A DNA stretch of 64,000 nt, taken from Bagarius yarrelli (lineage: Eukaryota > Chordata > Actinopteri > Siluriformes > Sisoridae). The translations under genes and the position numbers were made by a program. Below, piece after piece: positions 49,266 through 62,424 of this stretch. The notes under the pieces are model-generated. The model did not search any database. It was not told the DNA's origin and was given only the letters and a program-made list of their open reading frames with translations. The stretch spans positions 11,133,527 through 11,197,526 of the forward strand of contig VCAZ01000003.1 in assembly GCA_005784505.1 (NCBI GenBank), in the 5' to 3' direction. The stretch's first letter is position 1. Every line of letters begins with the position of its first letter.

Positions 49266-51785
49266 TTGTTCACTTTCCAAATGCAGATTAGCAAAGATTT
49301 TCTTTCAAATCTCTTCTGGGTTCTGTTAGACAGCTAGTAGCCAACTATATAATCCAAGCAGTGGTTCCTCCAGTGTGCACCTGTGTACCCGATTTATATT
49401 AGAGTCCATATGTAATTCTAGACCCAGCATATGCATACATTCCATTGGAAAAACACAATCCACATGCTACTTTGTGTGGAATGCATTAGACTGTCCATTA
49501 TTATAATAACTAGGTGATTTTTTCTATGCTTTTGTTATGTTTGTGTAGATTGCTGTATAATATGAGACCAAAACACAAAAAGGCACATTATGCAATGGTG
49601 ATGATCCATGATCCAGTATTTCAACCCTTAATATCCCTTAGTAGTTAAATAGCTTCAAAAACACATGGCCCCTGCTAAGGACTCCTCAAAGACTTGCAGC
49701 CTGTATGTCCACTTACACTTACGGAAACAGATGTAGGTAGAAAACAGAGGCTAATAGGACGCCTACTGTGGTTGTAGACATTTTAGTAGGCTAATTTGCA
49801 GAAGTCAAGCTTATATGATAGGCTTTACTATGCCAGACATCTTCTACAAAGTTTTAGCCAACCACCTGTGCGACAGAGTAAAAATTTCCCTAGGTTTACA
49901 AGCAAATACATGATCAGAAGTCCCACATAGAAACATTCTGAATTGACTTAATGTAGTATAGCTGTATAGCACAAAAGAGAGTGTTGTGACCTAAAGTTAA
50001 CAAGGGGCTCAGTGTCAACATGTGCGTCTAGCAGAGTTATTCGTTTAGTAAAACAGCAGGGGGCTTGCAAAAAAAGTGCTCATTAGTGTCCCAGCTTTGC
50101 TTACATATAAAAGCCAAAGGCAATCTACAGCACATATAATAATATATAGTACAGTGTTTTTCACAGAGATACCAGAGATTTCACATAATCTTATAGGTCT
50201 TTAAAGAGCTCTCAAAACCACATTTTGTATAAACTGTAAAAAGTCTTTTTTTAAATTACAGAATATGGAGTATATATATAGTGTCTTTGATTCTTTACAT
50301 ATTTTTTTAATTCATTCAGAATTATGTAGAAATTTGTAGAATAACAAAGTAGCATTTTATATTTAGTTATATGATAAGTTAATTAGTATGGTAAATGATA
50401 CATGCTATTGCTATTAAGAATTTCAATAAAGCTGTTTATTTTAAAATATTAACTAAAGGTAAGGTTGTAAGGAAAAATACGTTTTTTTTAAACAGTTGAT
50501 TTTTCAGTTTGCTATATATGCATAACATATTTTGTTATTGTACTTTATTTATTCAATATTGCATGAAATATCAGTGTGGCTAGGTCTATTTTAATATATC
50601 ATATTTAGTCTCTGGTTCAACACTTTAATTTTGCTGCAATGAGATAACCAATAGTATAGCCATCATTTTTTTCTTCACTTTCCTCTTTCAGAACACATTT
50701 TTATTAGTTGTCATTACACTAAAATGTAAAGTCTGACTTGTTTTTGAGTTTTAGTGTTGTAATTATATATTTTTGGGTTTGTTTTGTTTTCACAATGTAA
50801 CAAACAAACAAAAATCCTTTGCAGCTATGTGTTTTATGCACCAAATTTTTTAAATCAAGGATTAAAACAAGATATCTAAATGTTACAGATAATAAATGTG
50901 GTGTGAGGGCATTCTAATATTATTTTCTTGGCTATTTTCTTGTAAATATAAAGCATCTATGATGATAAACTGGTTAAAAGATATTATTCATTCATAATTA
51001 TTTTGGAATAAAATGGTGAAAATAGGATGCAGGGTATCAGGGTATCAGAAGAATAAACTTAATTTATGCTACCCTCTAAACATAATTTATTAAAAGCATG
51101 TTTATGTTTTTCGGGATCTCCTATAACATTTTGTTTGATTTCTACCACCAGTCCTGTACAGCATGTTCTGTACTTGGTACTCTGAAATTTTACACAGTAT
51201 TTCTGTCACCCCAATTATTTCGCATCACTTGTAGGGGTAAAGAGCAAACCAAAGCTTAAGTTATGAAGCCACCCGAAGTATATCATCTACTACTTTTTTG
51301 GCACAGATAGGATAATGTGTATTAAAGTTTGGAGTGCCCTTAGATCACATGAAGCCTGTGTCTACTTAAACAGTGAAGATTTTTTCATTATACAAAAACA
51401 TATGATGTTACAAAAACATGTGATTATTTGTAACTAAACCATGGTAAATGCAAAGTATGAAAAGAAAAATGTAATCACACAATTATGCCAATCACAAGTG
51501 AAGTGATTGTTTTGTATTAGACCAATAAATTCACCTTAAAGTTTAATGTGACAAATTGATTTGAAAAATATGCAATAAATGATTTTGGTCTTTTACATTT
51601 ATACTTAAATGATTTTATTTGATATTAATAAATTACCCCTGATTGAAATGTTTAATGTCTGAGCCTTTCATTTACACAAATTTTGTTATTGAATTAAAGT
51701 TAATTGAAAAAACAAACAAACTTTTCTTAACATTTTAGTGGGAAGTGAAATCAACTCCCAGCTCGAAAGTTTTGGCTAAGGTTAC
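49266..51785. other. AT-rich non-coding sequence
   Basis: No gene or named repeat was recognised. Confidence 0.5.
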
Positions 51786-51789
51786 GGAG

Positions 51790-51905
51790 TGTGCAGATGT
51801 TATTGTTGTGATTGCTTGGATTTTCGTCAGTCTTCTTCCATTTCCCAGAGACATGCTGTTAGGTGAATTAGCTAAATTATATTGCCTGTAGATGTCCAGC
51901 AACAG
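51790..51905 (+). mobile_element. Decayed non-LTR retrotransposon 3' region
   Basis: GATTTTCGTCAGTCTTCTTC, then CATTTCCCAGAGACATGCTG and TTAGGTGAATTAGCTAAATT, matches the common teleost tail (ttcctcc..cccacagtccaaagacatgctggttaggtgaatt). It is a short remnant apparently related to those at 27941 and 37118. Confidence 0.5.
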
Positions 51906-51909
51906 ATCA

Positions 51910-54160
51910 GTTAATCTAAATGCTATAAATTTTATTTCATTGTAAAATAGCAAAACAAACATTTTTACACATACTTAGTGACATGTCATAAGCATCAAAG
52001 TATAGCATACAGTATATTCTTCTGGACTTCTAATAGGCACAAACATTGTGAATAATTGGACAGAAACTGTTAATTTAAATGAAGCTAAAGTTAAGAGACA
52101 TGTGGGGAAAAGGGAAGGGGAATAAAGGTCATGTCTGAAAGACTAAAATGAGCATGTTGCCAGTGGGGAAGGAAAATCATTCTGAGGAAATAAAAGTAAA
52201 CAAGCAGTCAAAGGCTTTGAAGCTTTAAGTAGCCTCCTGCTGTGCACGTCTCTAAGTAGCTTTTTAATTTCCATGTCTCGAATCAGAAAAAAAATATTGT
52301 ATTTTATATATTAAGCTACCTTTATATATTAACTACACTGTTAATGTAACACTTAACGCATATTAGCATGCCTCGTAATACATATTGTACATTATTATTA
52401 CTATTATTATTACAATCATAAATATTTACTGCACAGTGTATGAAAATGTATTTTAAAATATTATCATAAAGTATAAAGTATATGAAATAGAATATTGTTA
52501 AAAGGATCGAAAAAATGTTATTGTTATTCTTATTATTGTATTTCTTCTTCTTCTTCTTCTTATTATTATTATTATAACACCCCAAAATATCACCAGAAGC
52601 TGTATGCTATATTCATCTTGAATGAGATTTGGGCTCCTCTTAATCTCTAACCTTGTGATTACTCTGCTTAACATCTGGAAGATATTGCCTAGATTTACCA
52701 TCAGCCTCATGGAATAGTCACTTGATTTTAATCGTTCTTTAAGCTTTAGCCTTGTGGCTGCACCCATTTCAGCCTCATCAGTACCATGATGACTGTAAAG
52801 AATTATGGCTGTAAGCTTTCAGCTCCATGCGTCTCTTTATTAATAAGCTCTGTTAAAACCTTTTTAAAAAAAAAAACAAAACAGTGTTTTCAGTGTGGAG
52901 CCATTACGTAAACCTTATAAACAACATTATTGTTTCATTCATAAATCAAAAGACACGAGGGGAGAAAAAACATTGCGTTAAACACAGTTGTAAAAGATAT
53001 TGTTATAACTGACATCCTATTTGACATCTGACATCTGATATATCTTAAATTGGTCAAATGGTGAACATACAGGCACATTACCTTTTTAATTGTAAAAAAG
53101 TTTCTAAAATTGTTTTCAAATTTTTTGGTTGGTTAGGAAAAAATATCAGATGTTGACTATACAGAAAGCATCAGGGGTGTAAATAAAATCAAATAAATTT
53201 TGCAAAAACAAATATAATTAGAAGGTATATAGTAACCGGAAACTATTTGTTATCCAGTGAAAAAAGTTGTTTACATAAACACGAAAAGGAGAATATATTG
53301 TATTTGGATTCTTATATAAAGGAACCCACCCAGTAAATTAATATGAAGATATAACGCTTGACAGCAGGCATTTGTAAAGGGGGCATGTCCTTTAAAAAAT
53401 TGAGTTTTTTAAAGCATTAGTAGAAAAAACAAGCTTTTGTGGAAGATAGTTTAGTACTGTTTATAGAAATAATCCACACAAATGTTGTGTATGCTTTTGA
53501 TATGTAAGAATAGCCAATTTGTCTGTAGTGTAATACAGTGAGGAAATGTAGCGGAAGAATGAAAGGCTGAAAAGGAATCTGGGACAAACCTGTCTTATGA
53601 TAAGCAAGACAGAACAGTGGGCTAGAAGATTTAGAGGTCTTGATGTATTTTCCATAGCAACTTTGCCCAGAGAGATTACCTACCCCATTACCCCCACCCC
53701 TGGCTCTAACGCAAGCAGAATACAGATTGTAGGTCACATATGGCATTGACACTCCAATCAGAAATAATCTGGATTGATTTAAAGGTCTGATATTAAACAG
53801 CAAAGCTGTTTTCCACCAAAGTTTATCTCACTTGCCAGACTGCATCACTGTTAATGGGCATGACTTTCAATGTATTTATTTATTAGAGAAAATTAAAAAA
53901 GTATGTAAAACCTTGCTAAACTGATGCATTTATATTTAAAACTTTAATGTTTTAAATATAATATATATTATGTTTAACAATTTTATTTTTAAAAGTTATA
54001 GTTATTTGAAACTATTTATAAATTTGTATACAAATACATTACAAATGTATTATTAGTGTTGTTTTTTGTTTGCGGTAACTGCAAAAATTGTTTTCTCTAC
54101 ATTCAAGCATTTTTAAAACTGAAATGTTGCTAGATTTTATTAAAAAAAAAATGTATCAGT
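51910..54160. other. AT-rich non-coding sequence with a TTC/TTA microsatellite
   Basis: A (TTC)n(TTA)n tract occupies about 52540-52576. The overlapping minus-strand frames at 52322-52767 and 53417-53803 show no domains. Confidence 0.5.
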
Positions 54161-54163
54161 ATT

Positions 54164-54221
54164 AAATACTGTAGACGGAAATGTTAACTAATATTTGTTA
54201 ACATTTCCGTCTACAGTATTT
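54164..54221. repeat. Perfect hairpin, 25-bp arms and 8-bp loop
   Basis: The left arm (54164-54188, starting AAATACTGTAGACGG and ending GTTAAC) is the exact reverse complement of the right arm (54197-54221, starting GTTAACATTTCC). The loop is TAATATTT. Flanks are T- and A-rich. There is no sign of a tRNA, and it is shorter than a typical miRNA precursor arm pair. Confidence 0.9.
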
Positions 54222-55735
54222 CATTTTTTATCAAAAAAATCAGATTTTTTGTTTTAATTATTTTAGTATTATGTTGGAGATTTGTATCAATTTATGTTTT
54301 ACAAGTAAGTTAATCGAAATAATGTATAAATTTATGTTATACAATAATAATTAATATATATAATACATTACTTTACAAACTTATTATTAGTAGTACTATT
54401 GTTGTTGTTTGTGCTAAATGCAAAAAGAAAAAACTTATTGCTCTTTAAATACCTAAAACGTTTCTATATCTACATAGAGTACATCCCCATCTACATGTTT
54501 TATTTTACTTTTAATTAAAAATTTAAAAACTACTATTATGTTTAGAATCCAACAATTAATAGAATATATTAGAAGAACTAAAAACTTTCAAACTAAAAGC
54601 CTATTTGGAAATGAAAACTTTACAAAAACTCATTTTAAGAACTTCAAACGAACTTAGTTTAACATTTCTTCTGAATATGTTATCATATTTAACAAATAAA
54701 TAACAATAGATATTAACGATTACGAGCAAAATTAGGTATCAGGAAAGGCCCCTAGCCAGTCATCAATGCATTGAACACAGGCGTTGCAACTGTTAGAAAG
54801 ATCCTACAGAGACCACCCTCTGTGCTGATCAATCACTCTGCTGTAGCTACAGAATCTGCTGCTCAGGGCCATTTTAATCATTGTTCAAAAAGCCCAAAGA
54901 GTGCTGAATAAGTGATGCATGACTGTAGCTGTTGCAGTTGGACTGAGAAGAGTCAGCGCATAGCAATATGGCAGTCGGTGCAGCCAGATGGACGGCCACA
55001 CTGTTAACTATTTTGCACTTGGCTGGTTATGTAAAACAAAAACAGCCAGCTACTCATTTGAATAAGAGATTTTCAGTTGTCAAATTCTGTTTTTCATACT
55101 ACAGCAAATATGGCCCGAGAGATGACATAAAACTATTCTATGTTGCTTAAACAGACAGTGATGTGAAACTAGTGTCATTTTTAAGAAGACCTAAGTAAAA
55201 AAATCTATTGAACTTTGTTTTAATTCATATTCTCTCTCACCCAGATTAAACAATTTGGTTTTTTTTAATATAATCATCGTAATGATTATTCTTATGTATG
55301 GGAAAGCCGTTTTTCTTGGAACACTATGCCAGTGAAACATTTTTACTGCATAACTCTATTTTATTAGAGGCTTAATAGCACAACTGCTTCCACTGCTCTG
55401 AGTCACAAAGGATGAACCATGCAGGAAATACTTAAATGTCATGTTTCAGAGCTCTATTACTGAATGTAGATTGTACTGTAGCCAAGCTATAAGAGACATT
55501 TAAGGGCCACTGAAATTTTATTACCATATGCTTTTTAAATGTGCATAACCTCTTAATCAAAGAGCTTCTTGTTGTTGTGACCTTCAAATCTATTTCTTAG
55601 AATACAAAACAGCTATGATAAAATATAAAACCAAATCAATGCTTGTTAATTAGTTTTTATTGCGGTAAAATCTCCTATCCAAACATTAGAGTCCTCAATT
55701 CACTAATACTATCATGGCTAGATGATACCCACAGT
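54222..55735. other. Non-coding sequence with candidate regulatory patch at 54730-54990
   Basis: 54730-54990 is repeat-free, of balanced composition, and carries CAATCACTCTGCTG, TTTTAATCATTG and GATGCATGAC. Another such patch is 55490-55610. Otherwise AT-rich. Confidence 0.3.
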
Positions 55736-55739
55736 CACA

Positions 55740-55851
55740 CTTCAACATTTTTTGGAAAGCCTTTTTAGAGGTGTGGAGTTTATAATAGGATTAAAAGTAC
55801 AACCAAATCTGCAAAAGGGGTTCTAATACATTTGTACATATAGTGTATATT
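55740..55851 (+). mobile_element. Tc1/mariner-like element, 3' terminus
   Basis: TTTGGAAAGCCTTTTTAGAG, GTGTGGAGTTTATAATAGG and TTTGTACATATAGTGTATAT match the family's 3' end (cttcccagaagagtggagtttattataa..atagtgtat). Nothing upstream continues the element. Confidence 0.55.
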
Positions 55852-55854
55852 TGA

Positions 55855-57060
55855 TAGATTACAGTAGTTTATATAAGTGTAATTTTGCTTTACTCTACTT
55901 GATGTGCATACACATTGCCCAAAGGAATACATTTTGATGGTAAATAATTTTTTTAACATGCAATGTAAGTGTTACATTAATGTTACATACATCTTACCAT
56001 AATTATACTACGGTATGATTTGCTTAAATTTAAAAATGGAAATTAGGGAAGCTTGAGCTTTGAGCATTTTTGATCATCCATTTTTTGTTCTTTGTACCTT
56101 TGTTTAAATTATGTCTGGATTTTGTCTCATGTATGGAATGTAACAGCCAGATCTACTGGAGGAAAAACAGAAACAATAGAAATTATTAGATCAAAAATGA
56201 TAAATTGCCTCTTCAATGCATTTTTTACTGGTACCATTATCATGATATGGGTCAGTGTTCAAATACAACCATGTTTAGCTGTGTTTTTGATCAATACATT
56301 TTAAGAAATCCTCATCCCTTTTTTTTTTGGAAGAACACGAGTAAGAACAAGAGTAAATTGTTTGAAATATAAAACTATACTAAAAGTATGCATTCAATTA
56401 TGTAAAAATTTATTTTGTGCTGCAAAATAATGTGAAAACTGTGAAAAGTGTTAAATGCACACAATATAAACTCTTTCTTTTTTAAACGATAACAAAGATA
56501 TACTTCTCGTTCTTATTTTTTCTCTACTCAATGTTTACAGCAAAATTGTTTTTATTCGTTTATTTAATTCAGAAAGATGTGAGTGACAGGTGACTGGATT
56601 TTCACCTCTTTTAGCAAGCACAGTCCCAGTAAGTTGTTTTTTTTAAATGGACAGATGTGAATGTCTCTCTGAGGTGAGTTTCGAGAAACAAGGTCTGGTC
56701 ACTGCTCTCTGCCGACCTGCAAAAAAAAACAAACTCTTCAGACCTCGGACTTCTAGAACCAGACGGCTGACGACCTTTTCTTCATTTTTGTGGAATGGGA
56801 GAAAAGAAGTTTGCAGCTGTAAAGATAATCTCTTTTAGAACTTTCCAGACTGATGTGAACTTCATCTCTCTGAACATCCCTAACGTGATCCCTAATGTGA
56901 ACATCTCAACATTTAAACTGCTGTTAAAACAAATGACTGTAGACATAATAAATAGCCTATTAAAAAGTTTTTTTTATTTATTTTATATTTAAAATATTAT
57001 AATATTTTAAGAAATATTTAAATCTCAAGACTAATATGTTATAAACAGGTTTACATATTT
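55855..57060. other. AT-rich non-coding sequence
   Basis: No gene or named repeat was recognised. Confidence 0.5.
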
Positions 57061-57064
57061 TATG

Positions 57065-57205
57065 CATGTCCCTAAAGTTAAAACAAATTTTAAACTTAAC
57101 CTAGAACCAAATCTTAATTCCTACACTGACCCTAAAACTAAAACTTAACCATGACCTGCCATTAACTATATCCAGAAGCTTCAACAGAAGCCTAACCTTA
57201 ACCTC
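57065..57205. repeat. Degenerate CTAACC/CTTAAC-rich tract
   Basis: Scattered units such as CTTAACC, CCTAAAACTAAAACTTAACC and CCTAACCTTAACC suggest a decayed CCCTAA-like low-complexity repeat. It is too diverged to be called an interstitial telomere. Confidence 0.5.
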
Positions 57206-57569
57206 AGTAGCCTCAAACACATGCACAATCTCAAAAATACAACCAGCATCCAGATGTGCACAAGGGATGTAGGTTAAATAGCAATACCACAACGAAACAA
57301 ATGTGTACTTTTGAATTCAGATTTGTTTGTTTTTAGCTGCTGCAATCAATGGGTAAATTACAGCAATAATTTTAAAGTCTTATAATTTCCAAATAAATAT
57401 TGACATAAGAAATAAGGCCCAAGATATACCATACATGTTTTGTTATTGCTTTTTATGAATTTCTTGTTTTAAAACACTCTGCTATAGCTTAATATTTTTT
57501 GGGCACAAAAAAGTGGAAGATGAAAATCTTAGTAATCCCTGAGCAAAAATTGTGCCAGAGAGTGTATAA

Positions 57570-58090
57570 TAATTCTGTTCATTATGCAGTCATGCAGGGC
57601 AACCTCTGGGCTTTAGTGTTTTAGAGAAGCATCTTATCCAAACTAAGTTAGAAAAGGTGACAAAGGAAAGGTTTTGATTGTAATGCAAACTGAAACCCCT
57701 GCTAATGCTGCTGCTTCAAATGGGAAAAATTGACCTTTTTCAAGAGAGTTGACACACACCTTTACACAAAGCTGCTAGAGACAGACCTAAAATGGAATGT
57801 TCCAGACCATGCCTCGAGGCCGACCGAATATTTCATGAGTAATTTAATATCTGGAACATAGCGGGTTTCCCTCTCAGTAAATAAAGGGCAGAAGCAGACA
57901 GTGTATATAAAAGAAAGGAGTGGGGAGAAAGCAGGACGGCCGGGTGTTGGCGGGAGGGGGTGGGTGGTTGAGGGTTAATATTAAGTTAGGAATGAAAGCT
58001 GTGTTTGCAATTGTACAAGCCTGCTAGGGTTTTTGACCACCTGTCACCCTGCAGCTGCCCTTCCACTCCAGGTCACTGGCTAAACTCAGG
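57570..58090. promoter_or_regulatory. Candidate distal regulatory element
   Basis: A repeat-poor stretch of mixed composition with GGAATGTTCCAGACC (a TEAD-type GGAATG core), CATGAGTAATTTAATATC, a GTGTTGGCGGGAGGGGG block and CACCTGTCACC, which contains a CACCTG E-box. The regulatory role is inferred. Confidence 0.25.
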
Positions 58091-59455
58091 CAGTTTTCAA
58101 CTAATGTGAGCTGAACCGTACCAAGGTAATAAATGAACTATGTTTTAAAGGTTTGCCTTAACCTTAAACAATGTTGACATCCTAGAAGAAATCCTGTAGA
58201 AATCCTATCAACCTAGGCTATTTAAATACACCTATACATAAGTGCTTTTGTTTGATCACTTTTATCTAACGTAATGAATTTTTTATGTCCTGAAAAGAGC
58301 AATTTCATCTCTCTATCCATATGGCAAAAGGATTACCTGAGAATGAAAAGGATGCAACTATGGCACTAGGGCACTTATAGTCAATAAAGCTGAACCCAGC
58401 TAAATACCAATAAAAGATTTTGGAATTATTTGAATTAGACTTTTGTTTTACAAAAATTATATTTATTTTAGCTGTGCAAGAATAGAACACTCAGTGCCAA
58501 GTTTGTTTTTGAATGAAAGTTTAAATCTGTAATTAATTTGCTATATTTTTTAATACTGTCCCTATTAGATAATAAGTACACAAAAGCTGGGGGTTCTAAG
58601 GAATCAAATGCGACATAGTCACAAAGCTTTTATTCTCTAACAAGAAAACCTGATTTAAATTTGCTGATATTTTAATAAGGTATGTCTTTAATACAGCTTA
58701 GACCATATTAGTAGCCCAATCTAACCCAATCTTATTTTAACTTAGCTTGTTTAATCTATAACAATAGCAGTACTGCAGAAGATTACTGAACTGAAGTGTC
58801 AATGAACTAAAAAAAAACAGAAGAAAAAGCATCTTGTTTTGTGGAATATTTAATATTTTGTTGGACTGCTTTTGGCTCTTTTTTTACAGCATGCATTGTT
58901 TCGCCTGCGATTTTACAACATTTATTTCAATCCAGAGTTGTTTAATTAGGATGTGTCTTCTGACATGCTTGTTTAAGAAATGGGGAGCTACTCACTCAGT
59001 TAGGGTTAAATAATTTGTTGCCAGCTGAAACAATCATCCATGCAATAATTATTCAATTGAAGGCTCTTACCTATTTGCTTAGTTAAATCCAGGTGCATGT
59101 CTAACCATGTCTCAAACTCGAAATCGTTTTTTGAGAGTTTGTTCTACACACTTTTTATTAGTTTTTTTGCATATTAAATTTTAATTGTTTTTTTACAATT
59201 TCCCTGCTTTACTTAATTATTTGTTATAATATTATTATTATTTTTATGATGATTACACTATTAACTACACTATTTTGTGATTTTACACAGATTCACCATC
59301 AGAATATTTATTTCTTATCTGTAGCTGAGGTTTTGGTTGCCTCATTTGTTAAAGATCAAGTGCAGGCTAAGGCTTCAGTTATACGCAGGCACGATTTCAT
59401 GAATGTTTGTCGTACAATGTAATACTGTATATCACAGAAATCTGAAAATGAAATT
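58091..59455. other. AT-rich non-coding sequence
   Basis: No gene or named repeat was recognised. Confidence 0.5.
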
Positions 59456-59457
59456 CA

Positions 59458-59535
59458 GACCGCTGGCATAGGCTCCAGCAGATCCTTGTGACCCCGGATT
59501 AGGAAAACAGGCATAGAAGATGAATAAATGATTGA
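59458..59535 (+). mobile_element. Non-LTR retrotransposon 3' terminus
   Basis: CTGGCATAGGCTCCAGCAGA, CCTTGTGACCCCGGATTAGG and GCATAGAAGATGAATAAATG are the last 75 bp of the common teleost element ending 'gctgggataggctccag..gtgaccc..gtatagaaaatggatg'. The ATGAATAAATGATTGAATAG repeats are its tail. Confidence 0.6.
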
Positions 59536-59539
59536 ATAG

Positions 59540-60600
59540 ATAAGAGGTGGGATATTGTCCAGGTCATAGCTCTATGAGAGCTATAAAAGAAATCAAAATG
59601 CTCTCTCAGTAACATCCCCCAGTAGTTTTGTTTCTCCAGGCATATGGGGGTTGAGGATATGTCGGCTGAGGATGCACTGAAGCTGCTGACAGATGAATCA
59701 ATTGACTGTCACTGTTCTTGTCACACCATAAGCAGTTTGGGTCTATGGCAACAGGAAGTAGTTGAAAGACAGCTAAAGTGGTGTCACATCAAGACATGTG
59801 GGATGTTGATGTCAGAAAAGGTCAAAGGTCAAAGGAAGTGGGAATACTTATGACTGCTGATGAGGAAGAAAATTTACATGACAATGCAAAATAAACACTG
59901 GTAGGTAAATGAGAGTAACCTTGCTTTAGCATAGAACTACTACACATTAAAAAAACGGAATGACATCTAAAATTTTATATGATTAATCTCTCATTTTTTA
60001 TTTGTTAATCGTCATACCATCCATGACCAAAAGTCCCATTTAAGATCATTAACCTTATGGTAACCCAAACCACTTGTATTATGTACAGCAACTCTTCTGT
60101 TAAACTATGTGAAAGGTATCACTCTCTACTTAAACTTCAGTTGTGCATGTCAAAAGAGGTGCATGGGCACCTCTGATTAAGAAAAAGTTAGAGTGTGGGC
60201 CAAACTTAACCTCACCAGATTTGTTTTGATTCAAACTCACTTAGGTTTGGATGTGCCCTGTCTAAAAGAGTCTCCTTAAGTGATTCCTTATACTATTTTG
60301 AGTGCCAAATCAATTTTCCATTGGTTTCCCTATAAATACTGGTGCTAAACTAGGGCTATCCAGGATGTTTAGCTAATTCTTATAGAAATTTGAAAGCTTT
60401 GGAAAGTTTAAAATGAAAATATTATGAGCCCTTATATCTCAAAATATATATTTTCAAACTGTCTGACTGAATATTGTAATAAATGATGTGCACGGATGTG
60501 TACAAAAAAGTAAAAAACCTCTTATCCATGCATGCATGAAAATACTGCATCAAAATGCTATGGAAACACTTTTATGTGCAATCAGTCTAATCAGAAAGCT
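59540..60600. other. AT-rich non-coding sequence
   Basis: No gene was recognised. The 69-codon frame at 59644-59853 begins MGVEDMSAEDALKLL and shows no known domain. It is probably chance. Confidence 0.45.
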
Positions 60601-60985
60601 ACATGTCACTGGCGGGTGATGTCAGCAACAAGAAATTATAAACGGACGCATCCAACAACGGTAGGCTTCTTTTCTTAAGTATGTGTCAATGAGAGAGTAA
60701 AGGCTGCCTTCCAGGCCTCTTAGTACCATCTCTGGCCTGGATGTCAAGGTGATAACCTCAGCAGGACAGGCTGTGACCTGTTTGCACACAATGGCAGTGA
60801 TCCAGGTCTATCAGGCCGACCTGCTTGGGAAACCTGAATGGCAGCGGGGAGGCTGACCCAGATGCAGTTTAAGACCCCTACTGCCTCTTCGGTGATGTAG
60901 TTGGCTTTGGCGTAGAGTCGTTTATGTACATCTACCTGCTGTACCACTTCAGGATCCTTAAAGAATGCTGGGCAGGGGCAGCCTT
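60600..60985 (+). mobile_element. DIRS-type retrotransposon, copy A (gag fragment)
   Basis: Plus-strand translation near 60760-60850 reads CLHTMAVIQVYQADLLG, and near 60885 reads LFGDV. These align in the same order with the gag-like ORF of copy B 790 bp downstream (CLHTIGMLQAYQANLL) and with my memory of teleost DIRS gag proteins. A preceding segment with ATAAACGGACGCATCC may be its 5' untranslated part. A stop and frameshifts break it, and no RT or recombinase follows before copy B begins. Confidence 0.55.
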
Positions 60986-61249
60986 AGCCATCAAGCTCCT
61001 CATTGTATATATATATATCTCATACAGTGTGCACAGCCCAGTACCTCGGTAAGCACTTCAAGAGGTGACAGTACACAATGTCCACTTAGTGCCTTCGAGG
61101 GGACTTCCTCCATGACACGAGAAGGCTTAGATAGGCATGGCAACTGAAGTTCTGTTAGATCATTTTTACATTAAATGATGTTAAATAAAGCTGTAGTGAA
61201 ATGCTAACTGAAGCTTGATAGCACTGAAGGTGTTAGCGGAGAGGAGTGA
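60986..61249 (+). mobile_element. Probable DIRS-derived spacer between copies A and B
   Basis: A short (TA)n tract (about 61005-61018) is followed by CCTCGGTAAGCACTTCAAGA and TTCGAGGGGACTTCCTCCAT. The latter segments resemble DIRS 5' untranslated sequence, but this is a weak call. It may also be rearranged sequence from copy A. Confidence 0.3.
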
Positions 61250-61285
61250 GAGCAGAACATTGTAGTTCCCCTTTAGGAACTTAAG

Positions 61286-61980
61286 ATGTGTCGCAATGGT
61301 TTGGGAACACCCTCCCGTTCTTCCATCATATGCACACAAAGGCTGGTTAGTGGGTACGGACTGTCGTACCCCAACATAGCAAAGGCTGGGGAGTACAGTT
61401 ACCAGACAATGCACAAAGTAGAGCAGAGACTGGTGGCTTATTTGTCCCCCTGCAGTGGAATTATCCTTGAGGGCTACAAGGCTTTCCAGCTAACCACTAA
61501 AAACAACATCAACCTTGGTAGGAAAAGCTTATGCTGCAGCAGGCCGAGCAGCAGCATGCCTGCACACTATCGGCATGCTCCAGGCATATCAAGCCAACTT
61601 GCTGAGGGACCTGGACGAGAATGAAGAGGCTGACCCTGACCCAAATTGGACCCTTAGGGCCACTAAGCAACCGGCCTGGGTAATCGCCGAGCCATGGCAG
61701 CACTAGTGTCCACTGAGAGGAAACTGTGGCTTAGCCTCTCCAAAATGAGTGACAGAGACAGGGCCCACCGCTTGGACCCCCCGGTTACCTCCTCTGGTCT
61801 GCAAAGCTGCGAAGCAGTACAGTTACCTGGAGAGGTTCCAGGAGACCAAAAAGCAGTCAGCCTTCCAGTGGTACCTGCCTTGCCGCTTTTAAGTCCCAAA
61901 AGGAAGCTGGGTGGTAGCATCCCAGCAGCAGCAAAAGCTCCTCAAACTGTGCAGCACAGAAGAGCAGTGTCGCTAAACGT
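61286..61980 (+). pseudogene. DIRS gag-like ORF, frameshifted
   Basis: Translation changes frame at least three times. 61286-61510 gives YPNIAKAGEYSYQTMHKVEQ followed by RLVAYLSP. 61515-61706 gives GKAYAAAGRAAACLHTIGML then QAYQANLLRDLDENEEADPD. 61694 onward gives MAALVSTERKLWLSLSKMSD then RDRAHRLDPPVTSSGL. A further shift gives YLERFQETKKQSAFQWYLP. The order and spacing match DIRS gag-like proteins, which package the RNA. Copy A repeats the CLHT..YQA segment. The shifts show it is non-functional. Confidence 0.65.
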
Positions 61981-62424
61981 ATGCCTCTAAAGATAGAGGT
62001 GACAAGGCAGCGACAGCAACCGGGGCCCTCGGGGAAAAGATGAGTCTGATGACTGTCACACCCAAGGAAGCCTTTGGTAAGAGCCCCTGACAGTCAAGCG
62101 CCTCTACTGGGGGGACATCATGCCGCACAATATGACATCAGATTCTCTACTTACACGACCTCTAGAAATATGCAAGGGAGTAGGGTTCTCCATAAGCATG
62201 CCAGAAGTCAGCCTTGAGAGGCTGATCCCCTTCGTAGAATTTAGAGAGGCATAGCAGCTCCTCTCTGGGTGTTTCACAGTGTGTTCTGCACACGGTACAA
62301 AGTGGATACAGAATTCAATTCACGTCACTTTTGCCGTGATTCTCAGGGGTGTAACACTTGAGTGGTCCCTGAGCAAATTCCAGTGATGAAGTGGTGGAGC
62401 TCCTATGGAATGCTTTAGCAGAGT

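Noticed and set aside
54164..54221. Hairpin as a microRNA precursor
   Set aside because: Perfect pairing with no bulges and a total length of only 58 nt are atypical for an animal pre-miRNA. Kept only as a repeat.
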